A model generated the notes under the pieces. It saw only the letters and a list, made by a program, of their open reading frames with translations, was not told the origin of the DNA and did no database searches. A stretch of 64,000 nucleotides of DNA from an uncultured Marivita sp. (lineage in GTDB: Bacteria > Pseudomonadota > Alphaproteobacteria > Rhodobacterales > Rhodobacteraceae): positions 17,887 to 81,886 of the forward strand of contig CANNCS010000003.1 of NCBI GenBank assembly GCA_947503115.1. Reading direction: 5' to 3'. Of this stretch, positions 50,111 to 58,891 are shown in pieces; the first letter of the stretch is position 1; each line of letters opens with the position of its first letter. A program made the translations under genes and the position numbers.

Positions 50111-51706
50111 TCAGCCTACGATGTCAGGTGTGACGCGGATGAGTGTCGGTCTGTCTGATTTGAACGCCGACAGCACCGCCTGTTGCAGCGCGTCCAGACT
50201 GTCGGATTGAACCGCTCCGGCCCCGTAGGCCTTTGCCAGCGCAAGGAAATCCGGGTTCCGTGCCACCACCGCATTGGGCGCGATCTGGCTCCGGACCATG
50301 CTATCCTCGATTTCGCCCAGTTTGCCATTATCCCAGACCAGAATGGGCAGTGGCAAGCCAAGTTCCACCGCAGTGCCCAGTTCCTGAATGGTGTATTGCA
50401 GCCCATAATCCCCGGCGATGGCCAGTGTCGGTTGATCTTTACGAGCCACCGCGCCACCTATCGAGGCCGGCAATGCATAGCCTAGCGTGCCGAAGCCATA
50501 GGGGTGGTGCCAATGACCAGGGCGCGGCATGTCCCAGATCTCTTTCGCGCCGTAGGCGAACTGGGTCATGTCCGAATAGATCATCGTGTCGTCGGGCAGC
50601 ACATCGCGCAGCGCATCGCAAACCGCACCAATCCCCGGACGTTCGGCATCAACCTCGGCCCGCCACGCGGTCCGTTTGCGGGCGACTGTGGCAGCGTCCC
50701 ATTTCGGCGGCTGATCAGCGGTGCGCGCAGGGATAGCGATCGTCATCGCTTTGAGAAACGCGCCCGCGTCGGCAAGGATGGCACGGTCCTGCGGACCCAT
50801 GCCAGAGAACACCTCGGGGTCGATATCCACGCGGATCATTGGCGCAGTGTGACCCAGCGTAGGGCGCCAGAGATCAACCTCGGACAGCGTGGTGCCGACG
50901 GCGATCACCAGATCGGCTTGAGCTGCGATCTCGGCGCTGTCCGGGCGCGCAAGGGTGCTGCCGAAATAGAGTGGCTGGTCGGCGGGCACCACGCCGCGCG
51001 CGGCATAAGTGACGAAGGAGGCCGCGCCGGTCTGGCGCAGCAGGTCGGGGACCGCGTCAGCCCCGGCAATAGAGCCGCCCCCAAACACGAAAAGCGGTCT
51101 TTCTGCGGCAAGTACAGCGGCGACCACGTCATAGACATCGGCATGGGATGCCGTTGGCAGGCCGGGACGCACAGCGGGCGGTTGCGGTGCGGGATCTGCC
51201 ACCGCGCCAAGCGTGTCGATGGACACCTGCATGTGGCACGGGCGTGCGCGGGCGCTGGCGAACTGGTCAAACGCGCGGTCGATGAGGGCATAGGCAGCAG
51301 ATGCGCTGCGTGCCTCGTCGGACCAAGCGCAAACGGTTTCGGCTGCCATGCGCTGGTCGCGCATCTGGTGCAGCTGACCACGGCGGGCAGAGGTTTCGTC
51401 AAGGCAGGAGGAAATCGTCAGGATCGGCACAGAATCCGAATAGGCTTGGCCCAGCGGCGTCAGGATGTTGGTTAGCCCCGGCCCGGTGATCACATACGCC
51501 ACGCCCGGCTTTCCTGTTGCTCGGGCATAGCCATCGGCCATGAACCCGGCCCCCTGTTCGTGGCGTGCCAATACATGGGTGATCCCGGCCTGTTCGATGC
51601 CACGATACAGCTCCACATTGTGGACACCCGGGATGCCGAAGATCGTATCAACGCCCCCGTCTTTGAGCATTTGCGAGATTTGGGCACCAAGTGGCTGACG
51701 GGACAT
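50111..51706 (-). CDS. Thiamine-diphosphate-dependent decarboxylase/synthase (acetolactate synthase-like)
   Basis: A 531-residue three-domain TPP enzyme. The N-terminal catalytic glutamate is in LARHEQGAGFMADGYARATG, the middle domain is a Rossmann-like FVFGGGSIAGAD, and the C-terminal diphosphate motif begins GDYGLQYTIQELGTA and ends at WDNGKLGEIE. It resembles the AruI-type 5-guanidino-2-oxopentanoate decarboxylases rather than biosynthetic IlvB, and no regulatory subunit is adjacent. ATG 51706 follows GGAGAGCGTG and overlaps the trkH stop by one base. Confidence 0.8.
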   Translation of the reverse strand: MSRQPLGAQISQMLKDGGVDTIFGIPGVHNVELYRGIEQAGITHVLARHEQGAGFMADGYARATGKPGVAYVITGPGLTNILTPLGQAYSDSVPILTISSCLDETSARRGQLHQMRDQRMAAETVCAWSDEARSASAAYALIDRAFDQFASARARPCHMQVSIDTLGAVADPAPQPPAVRPGLPTASHADVYDVVAAVLAAERPLFVFGGGSIAGADAVPDLLRQTGAASFVTYAARGVVPADQPLYFGSTLARPDSAEIAAQADLVIAVGTTLSEVDLWRPTLGHTAPMIRVDIDPEVFSGMGPQDRAILADAGAFLKAMTIAIPARTADQPPKWDAATVARKRTAWRAEVDAERPGIGAVCDALRDVLPDDTMIYSDMTQFAYGAKEIWDMPRPGHWHHPYGFGTLGYALPASIGGAVARKDQPTLAIAGDYGLQYTIQELGTAVELGLPLPILVWDNGKLGEIEDSMVRSQIAPNAVVARNPDFLALAKAYGAGAVQSDSLDALQQAVLSAFKSDRPTLIRVTPDIVG

Positions 51707-53154
51707 CACGCTCTCCAGAAGCTGACAGTAAAGATGGCGTAGACCGCCAAAAGTTCGAGCCGCCCCAGCAACATGCCAACGGCGAGCATCCATTTCGCGG
51801 TATCGTTCAACCCAGCAAAATTGCCTGCGGGGCCAATCTCGGGCCCGAGGCCGGGGCCGATATTGGCCAGCGCCGTGGCCGCGCCCGACACCGAGGTGAT
51901 GAGGTCGAGCCCTGTCATGCCCAAGGCCACAGACAGAACCCCCATCGAGATCACGAAGAACACGAAGAACGAGATCACCGAGTTCAGAACGTCATCGCCC
52001 ACAGAGCGGCCCGCATAGCGCGGCAGGAACACACCGTGGGGCGAGCGGATTTTGCGCAACTGCACCTTGATCGACGCAAACAGCAGTTGGTAGCGGAAGA
52101 TCTTGATCGAACAGGACGTCGATCCGGCGCAGCCGCCGATCAGGCCGATGAAGAAGAAAACAGAGATCAGGAACGGCCCCCAGCCCATGTAGTCAACGCT
52201 GGCATAGCCGGTGCCGGTCATGATCGACACGATGTTGAACAGCGCCTCGCGGAAGGCCTGTTCGGGGTGATGTGGAAAGATGTGCGTCAGGGTGAAGGCG
52301 GTGACAAAGACCAGAACCGCAATCGTGCCCAGGAACGCGCGAATCTGGCTATCCTTCCAGAACACTCGGGTGTTGCCCTTGGTCATCTGTACAAACCGCA
52401 CAAAGGGCAACGCGGCGCAAATCATGAAGATCGACGCCACATATTCGGCCGGTCCCTGGAACATACCGAAGGACGCGTCGTAGTTCGAGAAACCACCTGT
52501 GGAGACGGTGGTCAGCGCGTGCACCGTGGCGTCAAAGAAATTCATGCCGACGATGTAATAACTGGTCGCGCAGGCAATGGTGATGGCGATGTAGATGGTC
52601 GAGATCGAGGCCGAGATTTCGGTCGCGCGGGGCAGGATTTTGCCCATTGTGTCAAAGGCTTCGGAGCGGAAAATCTGCATGCCGCCGACCCGCAGTTCAG
52701 GCAGGAACACCATAGCCACAACGATGATCCCGATGCCGCCCAGCCATTGCAGCAGTCCGCGCCAAAGCAAGATACCCTTTGGCAAATCATCCAGCCCGAC
52801 AAACACTGTTGATCCTGTGGTTGTCAGCCCCGACATCGCCTCAAAGAACGCATCGACAAACCGCGCGTCGGTTTCGCCCAGCACGAACGGGATTGCGCCA
52901 AAGATCGGCAGCGCCACCCAGACCCCGGTGGTGAGCAAGAAGGTCTGCTGAATGGACAGCCCCTCTTTCACGCCATTGGCCGACGCCAACGCGATCAGGC
53001 CACCGGAAAACATTGTCAGCACAGAGCTTTGCAGGAAGACATGCCATTCGCCGCGCCCTTCGGCCAAATCGACCAGCATCGGCAGAAGCATTGTCGCCCC
53101 GAGAACAGCGACCAAAAGGCCGATCACATAGGCTACGGGACGGATGTCGAACAT
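51706..53154 (-). CDS. trkH: Trk potassium uptake system membrane protein TrkH
   Basis: A 482-residue polytopic protein with the four-fold M1-P-M2 arrangement; pore loops are recognisable around MSGLTTTGSTVF, TVSTGGFSNYDASFG and MTGTGYASVDYMGWG. It imports K+ with the NAD-binding TrkA, encoded elsewhere. It is followed by the TPP enzyme gene on the same strand. The start is ATG 53154. Confidence 0.94.
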   Translation of the reverse strand: MFDIRPVAYVIGLLVAVLGATMLLPMLVDLAEGRGEWHVFLQSSVLTMFSGGLIALASANGVKEGLSIQQTFLLTTGVWVALPIFGAIPFVLGETDARFVDAFFEAMSGLTTTGSTVFVGLDDLPKGILLWRGLLQWLGGIGIIVVAMVFLPELRVGGMQIFRSEAFDTMGKILPRATEISASISTIYIAITIACATSYYIVGMNFFDATVHALTTVSTGGFSNYDASFGMFQGPAEYVASIFMICAALPFVRFVQMTKGNTRVFWKDSQIRAFLGTIAVLVFVTAFTLTHIFPHHPEQAFREALFNIVSIMTGTGYASVDYMGWGPFLISVFFFIGLIGGCAGSTSCSIKIFRYQLLFASIKVQLRKIRSPHGVFLPRYAGRSVGDDVLNSVISFFVFFVISMGVLSVALGMTGLDLITSVSGAATALANIGPGLGPEIGPAGNFAGLNDTAKWMLAVGMLLGRLELLAVYAIFTVSFWRA

Positions 53155-53187
53155 GGGGCGAAGCGTTGAACCCAGAGCGCCGGGGTG

Positions 53188-53445
53188 TCAAGCCATTGGA
53201 CGCTGCTTTGGCCCCTCTGGATCAGCAAAACAATCTTCGAACACGAAGGGCAGAATGTCGGCGCGGGTCAGCCCGCAGGCTGCCAGATCCGCATCGCTCA
53301 TGGCGTCGAGCCTGAGAATGCTGGGAAGGCGCGCACGCACATAGCTGGCCGCGTTGAACCCCTGCCCCTTCTCGGCAAAGAAAAGGTCGATCCGGGTGCA
53401 TAATCCGGGGCGGACAAATTGAAGGTGAAGTGGTTCGATCAACAT
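53188..53445 (-). CDS. Small DUF1127-like protein
   Basis: An 85-residue protein. The C-terminal region, LDAMSDADLAACGLTRADILPFVFEDCF, resembles a DUF1127 helix-turn-helix segment (L..MSD..LA..GLTR.DI), while the N-terminus is unrelated. GAGG precedes ATG 53445. It lies 33 bp upstream of trkH on the same strand. It is the second such protein in the window; a regulatory or RNA-binding role is possible but not shown. Confidence 0.6.
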   Translation of the reverse strand: MLIEPLHLQFVRPGLCTRIDLFFAEKGQGFNAASYVRARLPSILRLDAMSDADLAACGLTRADILPFVFEDCFADPEGPKQRPMA

Positions 53446-53707
53446 TGGAAACCTCGTTAAGACAAATGGTTTCCTCCCGGTGGTCACTATAGCGCGGGTC
53501 TTTGGCCAGTTTTGCAACAAGCCTGTGATGCAGGCACTTGGTCTGCGACCTGTGGATTTGCAACGACACCCATTGATGCGGCGTGCTTGATCGATGGGCG
53601 AAGCGGTCAGGAATTCATCGTCTGGCGGATGTTTTGCGATGGAATGCACAAACGGAGAACGGCGACCGAAGCCGCCGTTGGTCGTTTCTCTAGGTCGTCA
53701 GGGAACC

Positions 53708-54805
53708 TTAACCGACGTGGAACAGCGTCGAGAACAGCTTGGGATCAAGGCTCTGCGCCGCGAACAGATCGCCTTCGGTCAGCACGGACACAGCATCATG
53801 GCTGTGCAGGCTTTCCTGATGGCTGGCCAGCACGCGGTAATCACCGATGCGTGGGTCAGCCTGTAGCTGCTCGGCAAACAGACGTGCGGCGTCTTCAACA
53901 AATATGGGATTGGCAGCGTTCAGTTCTGCAAACGCCTGTTCATCTTCACGTTTGACCATAACCTGAGTTTCTGTCGGCACGGCGCGACGACACATATCGA
54001 TCAGGTCCTCGAACCAAAGGCACTTGCCATCCTTCACTTCAATCGAGATCCGGGCGACTGAACGCTGCGAATGCGGCGTCGCCAATTGTCCCCGCTCGCG
54101 GCGCGCATGTTCGCTGAGTTCCAACGAGCACGGGCAGGTCGAGCTGTACACATAATCAAGATGCATGATCTTACGCCGCACACCGTCGATTTCGACCAGT
54201 TCCAGTGCGATGTCGTAATACTGGTAGCCCGACAAGCCAGAGCGGAGGCTATCCACCTTCATCGGGAAGGACAGACGCATGTTGATACGCGCGTCAAAGG
54301 ATTCAAGGTCCGATTTGTAATCGTCCAACGCCGCTTCTATCACATTGAAACTGAACGTCTTTTCGGCATGCACATAGAACGACCGCATGATGCGGCTCAT
54401 GTTGATGCCCTTTTTGTCGGCATCAAGGCTGACGGTACCAGTCACGCTGGTTTCAAGCGTCAGATCGCCATTATCGCGGGAATGATAGCTGATCGGCAGG
54501 CGGAAATTGGAAATGCCGACATGCTGAATGCCCCGGTTCGCGCCACGGATGAGGGCGGACGGGCCATTCTGCAAATCAGGCAACGTGTCCTTGTAAGCGG
54601 AATCGACAACAAACCCTTCGGGATAAGTCCGCGACAACTCAGGATAGCCATCTGTTGCACCATCAACCAAACGGCGCAGTTCCGGGGCGATAATATCAAT
54701 CTCACCATCATGAGCCTTGCTTGCCCATTGCCGCAGCAAGGCCAAAGCGGCCTCTGCCTCTTCGCGGCTGGGCTTGCGGTCAATCTCAGGTGTATGGATA
54801 TTCAT
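53708..54805 (-). CDS. folE2: GTP cyclohydrolase I, FolE2 type
   Basis: A 365-residue type IB GTP cyclohydrolase. Family features are SFYVHAEKTFSFNVIEA, the zinc/substrate segment YSSTCPCSLELSEHARRE and HSQRSVARISIEV. It makes dihydroneopterin triphosphate for folate and queuosine. ATG 54805 follows GAGGGGG. FolE2 does not need zinc strictly and is often induced by zinc lack; no Zur box is recognised, but a GATAGG-CA-CCTATC palindrome lies 36 bp upstream. Confidence 0.93.
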   Translation of the reverse strand: MNIHTPEIDRKPSREEAEAALALLRQWASKAHDGEIDIIAPELRRLVDGATDGYPELSRTYPEGFVVDSAYKDTLPDLQNGPSALIRGANRGIQHVGISNFRLPISYHSRDNGDLTLETSVTGTVSLDADKKGINMSRIMRSFYVHAEKTFSFNVIEAALDDYKSDLESFDARINMRLSFPMKVDSLRSGLSGYQYYDIALELVEIDGVRRKIMHLDYVYSSTCPCSLELSEHARRERGQLATPHSQRSVARISIEVKDGKCLWFEDLIDMCRRAVPTETQVMVKREDEQAFAELNAANPIFVEDAARLFAEQLQADPRIGDYRVLASHQESLHSHDAVSVLTEGDLFAAQSLDPKLFSTLFHVG

Positions 54806-54840
54806 ACTCAGGCCCCCTCGCCTGTTGGACATGCCTTAAA

Positions 54841-54854
54841 GATAGGCACCTATC
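54841..54854. promoter_or_regulatory. GATAGG-CA-CCTATC palindrome upstream of folE2
   Basis: A perfect 6-bp inverted repeat with a 2-base centre, 36 bp before the folE2 ATG, in the 132-bp gap to metZ. It may be an operator; it does not match the Zur consensus that I know. Confidence 0.4.
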
Positions 54855-54937
54855 CGTTCATTTCCACTCACCTTATATACGGTGCCCCCCCGCAAATGGT
54901 TCATTCTCCGCGGGGAATTTTCTTCGCCATTTCGCCA

Positions 54938-56116
54938 TCATACAGCATTCAGCGCGTTTAGGATATCGTCGATAAGATCGTCCGTATCCTCGATTCCGAC
55001 TGAAAGTCGCACCAAACCGTCGGTAATGCCCAATGTTTGGCGTTGTTCGGCAGTCAGTCGCTGGTGCGTTGTTGTTGCTGGATGGGTGACGATACTTTTT
55101 GCATCGCCAAGATTGTTGGAGATGACGATCACATCAAGTGCATTCAGAAAGGCGAACGCCGCATCTTTCCCACCGGCCAGTTCGATGGCGAGCATAGTTC
55201 CGCCGGACCCCATCTGACGCTGCGCCAAAGCAGCCTGTTTGTGTGACGGAAGGCCCGGATAAATCACCTGCTTCAGCTTGGCATGGCCTTCAAGCGCCTC
55301 GGCGATGGCTTGGCCCGATTGCGCCTGTGCGCGGACGCGCAGATCAAGCGTTTCAAGCCCCTTCACTTGCACCCAAGCCGTGAAGGGCGACATGGAGCCG
55401 CCTGTGTGCTTCATGTAGGGTTCAACCACCTTGCGGATATGTTCGCGCGTGCCAAGGATCACCCCTCCCAGCGTGCGGCCTTGTCCGTCGATATGCTTGG
55501 TCGAGGAGTAAATGATCACATCCGCGCCTTGCCCCAACGCATCCGAAAAGACCGGCGTGGAAAACACATTGTCCACCACCACCAGCGCGCCTTGGGCATG
55601 GGCAATCTCGGCAACCGCCTGAATATCAACCAGTTCCAGCGTCGGGTTGGACATCGATTCAAAGAACACGGCCTTGGTGTCAGGCCGGACAGCGGCGCGC
55701 CACTGGTCCAGATCGGCGCCATCAACCAGCGTCACCTCGACGCCAAAGCGTGGTAAAATATCTTCAACGATATAGAGACACGATCCGAACAGGGCGCGCG
55801 CCGACACAAGGTGATCACCCGCCTTGAGCATAGACATCAGCGCACCATTGACCGCTGCCATGCCGCTTGCGGTGGCAAACGCGTCCTCTGCCCCTTCGAG
55901 CATCGCGATGCGTTCTTCGAACATTGCAACCGTCGGGTTACCATACCGGGCGTAGATGTATTCATCCGGTTCAGATTTGATGAACCGCTGTTCGGCTTGT
56001 TCGGCAGTGTCATAGACAAAGCCCTGGGTGAGGAAGATCGCTTCGCTGACCTCGCCCCACTGGCTGCGTTTGGTGCCGCCGTGGACCAATCGTGTACGTG
56101 GTTTTTTATCTTTCAT
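54938..56116 (-). CDS. metZ: O-succinylhomoserine sulfhydrylase
   Basis: A 392-residue Cys/Met metabolism PLP enzyme. Key segments are YARYGNPT, EGAEDAFATASGMAA (cofactor phosphate pocket), DNVFSTP and the PLP lysine in YSSTKHIDGQGRTLGG. MetZ joins O-succinylhomoserine and sulfide to homocysteine. The SAM-II riboswitch and terminator in its leader confirm methionine control. AGGTGAAGAC precedes the ATG. Confidence 0.95.
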   Translation of the reverse strand: MKDKKPRTRLVHGGTKRSQWGEVSEAIFLTQGFVYDTAEQAEQRFIKSEPDEYIYARYGNPTVAMFEERIAMLEGAEDAFATASGMAAVNGALMSMLKAGDHLVSARALFGSCLYIVEDILPRFGVEVTLVDGADLDQWRAAVRPDTKAVFFESMSNPTLELVDIQAVAEIAHAQGALVVVDNVFSTPVFSDALGQGADVIIYSSTKHIDGQGRTLGGVILGTREHIRKVVEPYMKHTGGSMSPFTAWVQVKGLETLDLRVRAQAQSGQAIAEALEGHAKLKQVIYPGLPSHKQAALAQRQMGSGGTMLAIELAGGKDAAFAFLNALDVIVISNNLGDAKSIVTHPATTTHQRLTAEQRQTLGITDGLVRLSVGIEDTDDLIDDILNALNAV

Positions 56117-56144
56117 GTCTTCACCTGTGTGGGCCTCGGCCCAT

Positions 56145-56181
56145 CAAAAAAGCCCCGTTCCGGCCAAGCGAAAGGGGCTTT
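56145..56181 (-). terminator. Intrinsic terminator in the metZ leader
   Basis: On the minus strand AAAGCCCC pairs with GGGGCTTT over a 15-base loop and is followed by TTTTTT. It lies 5 bp after the SAM-II core, so SAM binding can favour early termination; with SAM low, an antiterminator would be needed. Confidence 0.88.
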
Positions 56182-56185
56182 CGGC

Positions 56186-56242
56186 TGACCTTTTAGCGGC
56201 ATATTTAACGTGGCCCGCAATCCGGTAACAAATCGCCACAAA
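56186..56242 (-). promoter_or_regulatory. SAM-II riboswitch
   Basis: On the minus strand the aptamer reads TTGTGGCGATTTG, a short loop, GCGGGCCACGTTAAATATG and CCGCTAAAAGGTC. The paired GTGGC/GCCAC, the GATTT and CGTTAAA strands and the final GCTAAAAGG, which forms the pseudoknot, are the SAM-II hallmarks known from alphaproteobacterial met genes. Confidence 0.92.
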
Positions 56243-56375
56243 CGTGCTTTACGCCTTGGGTGACCATCGGTCAATATCCTGCGCCTTGCTTCATTGAGCG
56301 ACCAAGAGCTTTGTCAGGGGTGTTGTGCCCGGGCTTTCAGACAACTGCCCCCGGACGCGTCGACGCATCCGCCAC

Positions 56376-58739
56376 CTAGAACGGCACGTCATCCGCCGCA
56401 CAGATGAAACGCGCCACCACTTTCTTGGTCCCGGCCTTTTCAAAGGCGATCTCAAGTTTATCACCCTCGATCCCGATCACCTCGCCATAGCCGAATTTCT
56501 GATGGAATACGCGTTCCCCCAATGCGTGAGAACTGACCGCCGTGGCGTCGATGATCGTGTTGCGCGCCTCGGATGGCTGACTGACCGGGCGCTGCTGGGA
56601 CCGCGCCTGCAAACGCCGCCATCCCGGTGAATTGTAGACATTGGCATCCGCCGCCTTCTGGTGCAGGTCGGACCCTGCCATCATCTGCGCTGCCGGGGGT
56701 GCCATACCCGCCGCGCCATAGCCGCCACCATAAAGACCGGGGGGTGTGAGCACCTCTACATGTTCTTCGGGCAGTTCATCAACAAACCGCGACGGCAGCG
56801 CCGATTGCCATTGTCCGAACACCCGACGGTTAGCGGCAAACGAAATCGTGCAGATCTCTTCAGCGCGGGTGATGCCGACATAGGCCAGACGGCGTTCCTC
56901 TTCCAAACCCTTGAGGCCGCTTTCGTCCATCGACCGCTGCGACGGGAACAAACCATCTTCCCAGCCCGGCAGGAACACGGCCGGAAACTCAAGACCTTTG
57001 GCGGCGTGCAGCGTCATGATAGACACTTTCTCGCCATCGCCGCCTTTGTCATTGTCCATGATCAGGCTGACATGCTCAAGGAACCCTTGCAGGTTCTCGA
57101 ACTCTTCCAGCGCCTTGACCAGTTCTTTGAGGTTCTCAAGCCGCCCCGGCGCTTCTGGCGTTTTGTCGTTCTGCCACATGGTTGTGTAGCCGCTCTCATC
57201 GAGCACAACGCCCGCCAGTTCGGAATGCTCTGTGTCCTCGGCCATGCGGCCCCAGCGATCAAGATCGCGCACAAGCTGACCCAGTTGCGACCCACCCTTA
57301 CCCTTGATCAGACCTTGTTCGACCGCCAACCGCGCGCCTTCGACAAGGGACACACCATTGGCGCGGGCGATGGTTTGAATGGTCTGCTGTGCCTTGTCGC
57401 CCAAGCCCCGCTTGGGGGTGTTGACGATCCGTTCAAACGCCAGATCATCATCCGGGCTGGTCACGACGCGGAAATAGGCCATCGCATCGCGGATCTCCAT
57501 CCGTTCGTAAAAGCGCGGGCCACCGATCACGCGGTAAGGCAGACCAATGGTCAGAAAGCGGTCCTCGAAGGCGCGCATCTGGTGCGAGGCGCGTACGAGG
57601 ATTGCCATATGATCCAGTGAAACCGGCGCCATCCCGCGGGTGCCAGACTGCATCGCTTCAACCTCTTCGCCGATCCAGCGGGCCTCTTCCTCACCGTCCC
57701 AATGGCCGATCAGTCGAACCTTTTCGCCCTCCTGCGCGTCGGTCCAAAGGGTCTTGCCCAAACGCCCTTGGTTGCCGGCGATCACACCCGATGCAGCGGC
57801 CAGAATATGCGGTGTGGAGCGGTAGTTCTGTTCAAGCCGCACGACATGCGCGCCCTCAAAATCTTTCTCGAACCGCAGGATGTTGCCCACTTCGGCCCCA
57901 CGCCAGCCATAGATTGACTGGTCATCGTCGCCGACGCAGCAGATGTTTTTATGCCCCGACGCCAGAAGGCGCAGCCACAGGTACTGCGCAACGTTGGTAT
58001 CCTGATATTCGTCGACAAGGATATATTTAAACCAGCGCTGATACTGGTCGAGCACATCCGGATGTGCCTGAAAGATGGTGACCACATGCAAAAGCAGGTC
58101 GCCAAAATCGACTGCATTCAGTTCTTTCAGCCGCGCTTGATAGAGCGCGTAAAGCTTTGGGCCCTGATGGTTGTATGCCCCCGCATCTGCTGCGGGCACC
58201 TTGTCAGGCGTGATCGCGCGGTTCTTCCAGCCGTCGATGATCCCGGCCAATTGCCGCGCGGGCCAGCGTTTGTCGTCGATCCCGGCGGCAGACACGAGTT
58301 GCTTGAGCAGGCGCAACTGATCGTCGGTGTCCAGAATCGTGAAGTTCGATTTCAGCCCGACAAGTTCGGCATGGCGACGCAGCAGCTTCACGCAGATCGA
58401 ATGGAAGGTACCAAGCCATGGCATGCCTTCAACAGTTTGGCCCAGCAGCCGCCCCACCCGTTCCTTCATCTCGCGCGCGGCCTTGTTGGTGAAAGTCACC
58501 GCAAGAACCTCGTTCGGGCGGGCGCGCCCAGTGTTTAGGAGGTGTACAATCCGGGTGGTCAGCGCCTTGGTCTTGCCGGTGCCCGCCCCTGCCAGCATCA
58601 GGACAGGACCATCCATCGTCTCGACCGCTTGGCGCTGTGCCGGGTTGAGATCGTCCAGATAGGGCTGCGGGCGCGCGGCCATCGCGCGGGCGGACAGCGA
58701 GGCGTTTTCAAACGCCTCCATTTCATCGAAACTGCTCAT
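56376..58739 (-). CDS. uvrD: UvrD/PcrA family DNA helicase
   Basis: A 787-residue SF1A helicase. Walker A GAGTGKTKALTTR is at residues 51-63, followed by motif II VDEYQDTN, motif III CCVGDDDQSIYGWRGAE, motif IV VRLEQNYRSTP, motif V VSIMTLHAAKGLEFPAVF and motif VI RRLAYVGITRAEE. The C-terminus ends in a Tudor-like segment (GERVFHQKFGYGEVIGIEGDKLEIAF). It works in mismatch and excision repair. ATG 58739 starts MSSFDEMEAF. Confidence 0.95.
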   Translation of the reverse strand: MSSFDEMEAFENASLSARAMAARPQPYLDDLNPAQRQAVETMDGPVLMLAGAGTGKTKALTTRIVHLLNTGRARPNEVLAVTFTNKAAREMKERVGRLLGQTVEGMPWLGTFHSICVKLLRRHAELVGLKSNFTILDTDDQLRLLKQLVSAAGIDDKRWPARQLAGIIDGWKNRAITPDKVPAADAGAYNHQGPKLYALYQARLKELNAVDFGDLLLHVVTIFQAHPDVLDQYQRWFKYILVDEYQDTNVAQYLWLRLLASGHKNICCVGDDDQSIYGWRGAEVGNILRFEKDFEGAHVVRLEQNYRSTPHILAAASGVIAGNQGRLGKTLWTDAQEGEKVRLIGHWDGEEEARWIGEEVEAMQSGTRGMAPVSLDHMAILVRASHQMRAFEDRFLTIGLPYRVIGGPRFYERMEIRDAMAYFRVVTSPDDDLAFERIVNTPKRGLGDKAQQTIQTIARANGVSLVEGARLAVEQGLIKGKGGSQLGQLVRDLDRWGRMAEDTEHSELAGVVLDESGYTTMWQNDKTPEAPGRLENLKELVKALEEFENLQGFLEHVSLIMDNDKGGDGEKVSIMTLHAAKGLEFPAVFLPGWEDGLFPSQRSMDESGLKGLEEERRLAYVGITRAEEICTISFAANRRVFGQWQSALPSRFVDELPEEHVEVLTPPGLYGGGYGAAGMAPPAAQMMAGSDLHQKAADANVYNSPGWRRLQARSQQRPVSQPSEARNTIIDATAVSSHALGERVFHQKFGYGEVIGIEGDKLEIAFEKAGTKKVVARFICAADDVPF

Positions 58740-58891
58740 GCGGACCAAGATAGCGCCGCAACCAACAGAGATAAAGATGTTCTGATAATGTTCACATTGC
58801 CACGGGTCGACTTCCTTTGGCGGAAATCGTCGAATTTTTCGATAAATCGGCTTCTGGACAAATCCCGGGAACTGTCCACAAATGCGGATCT

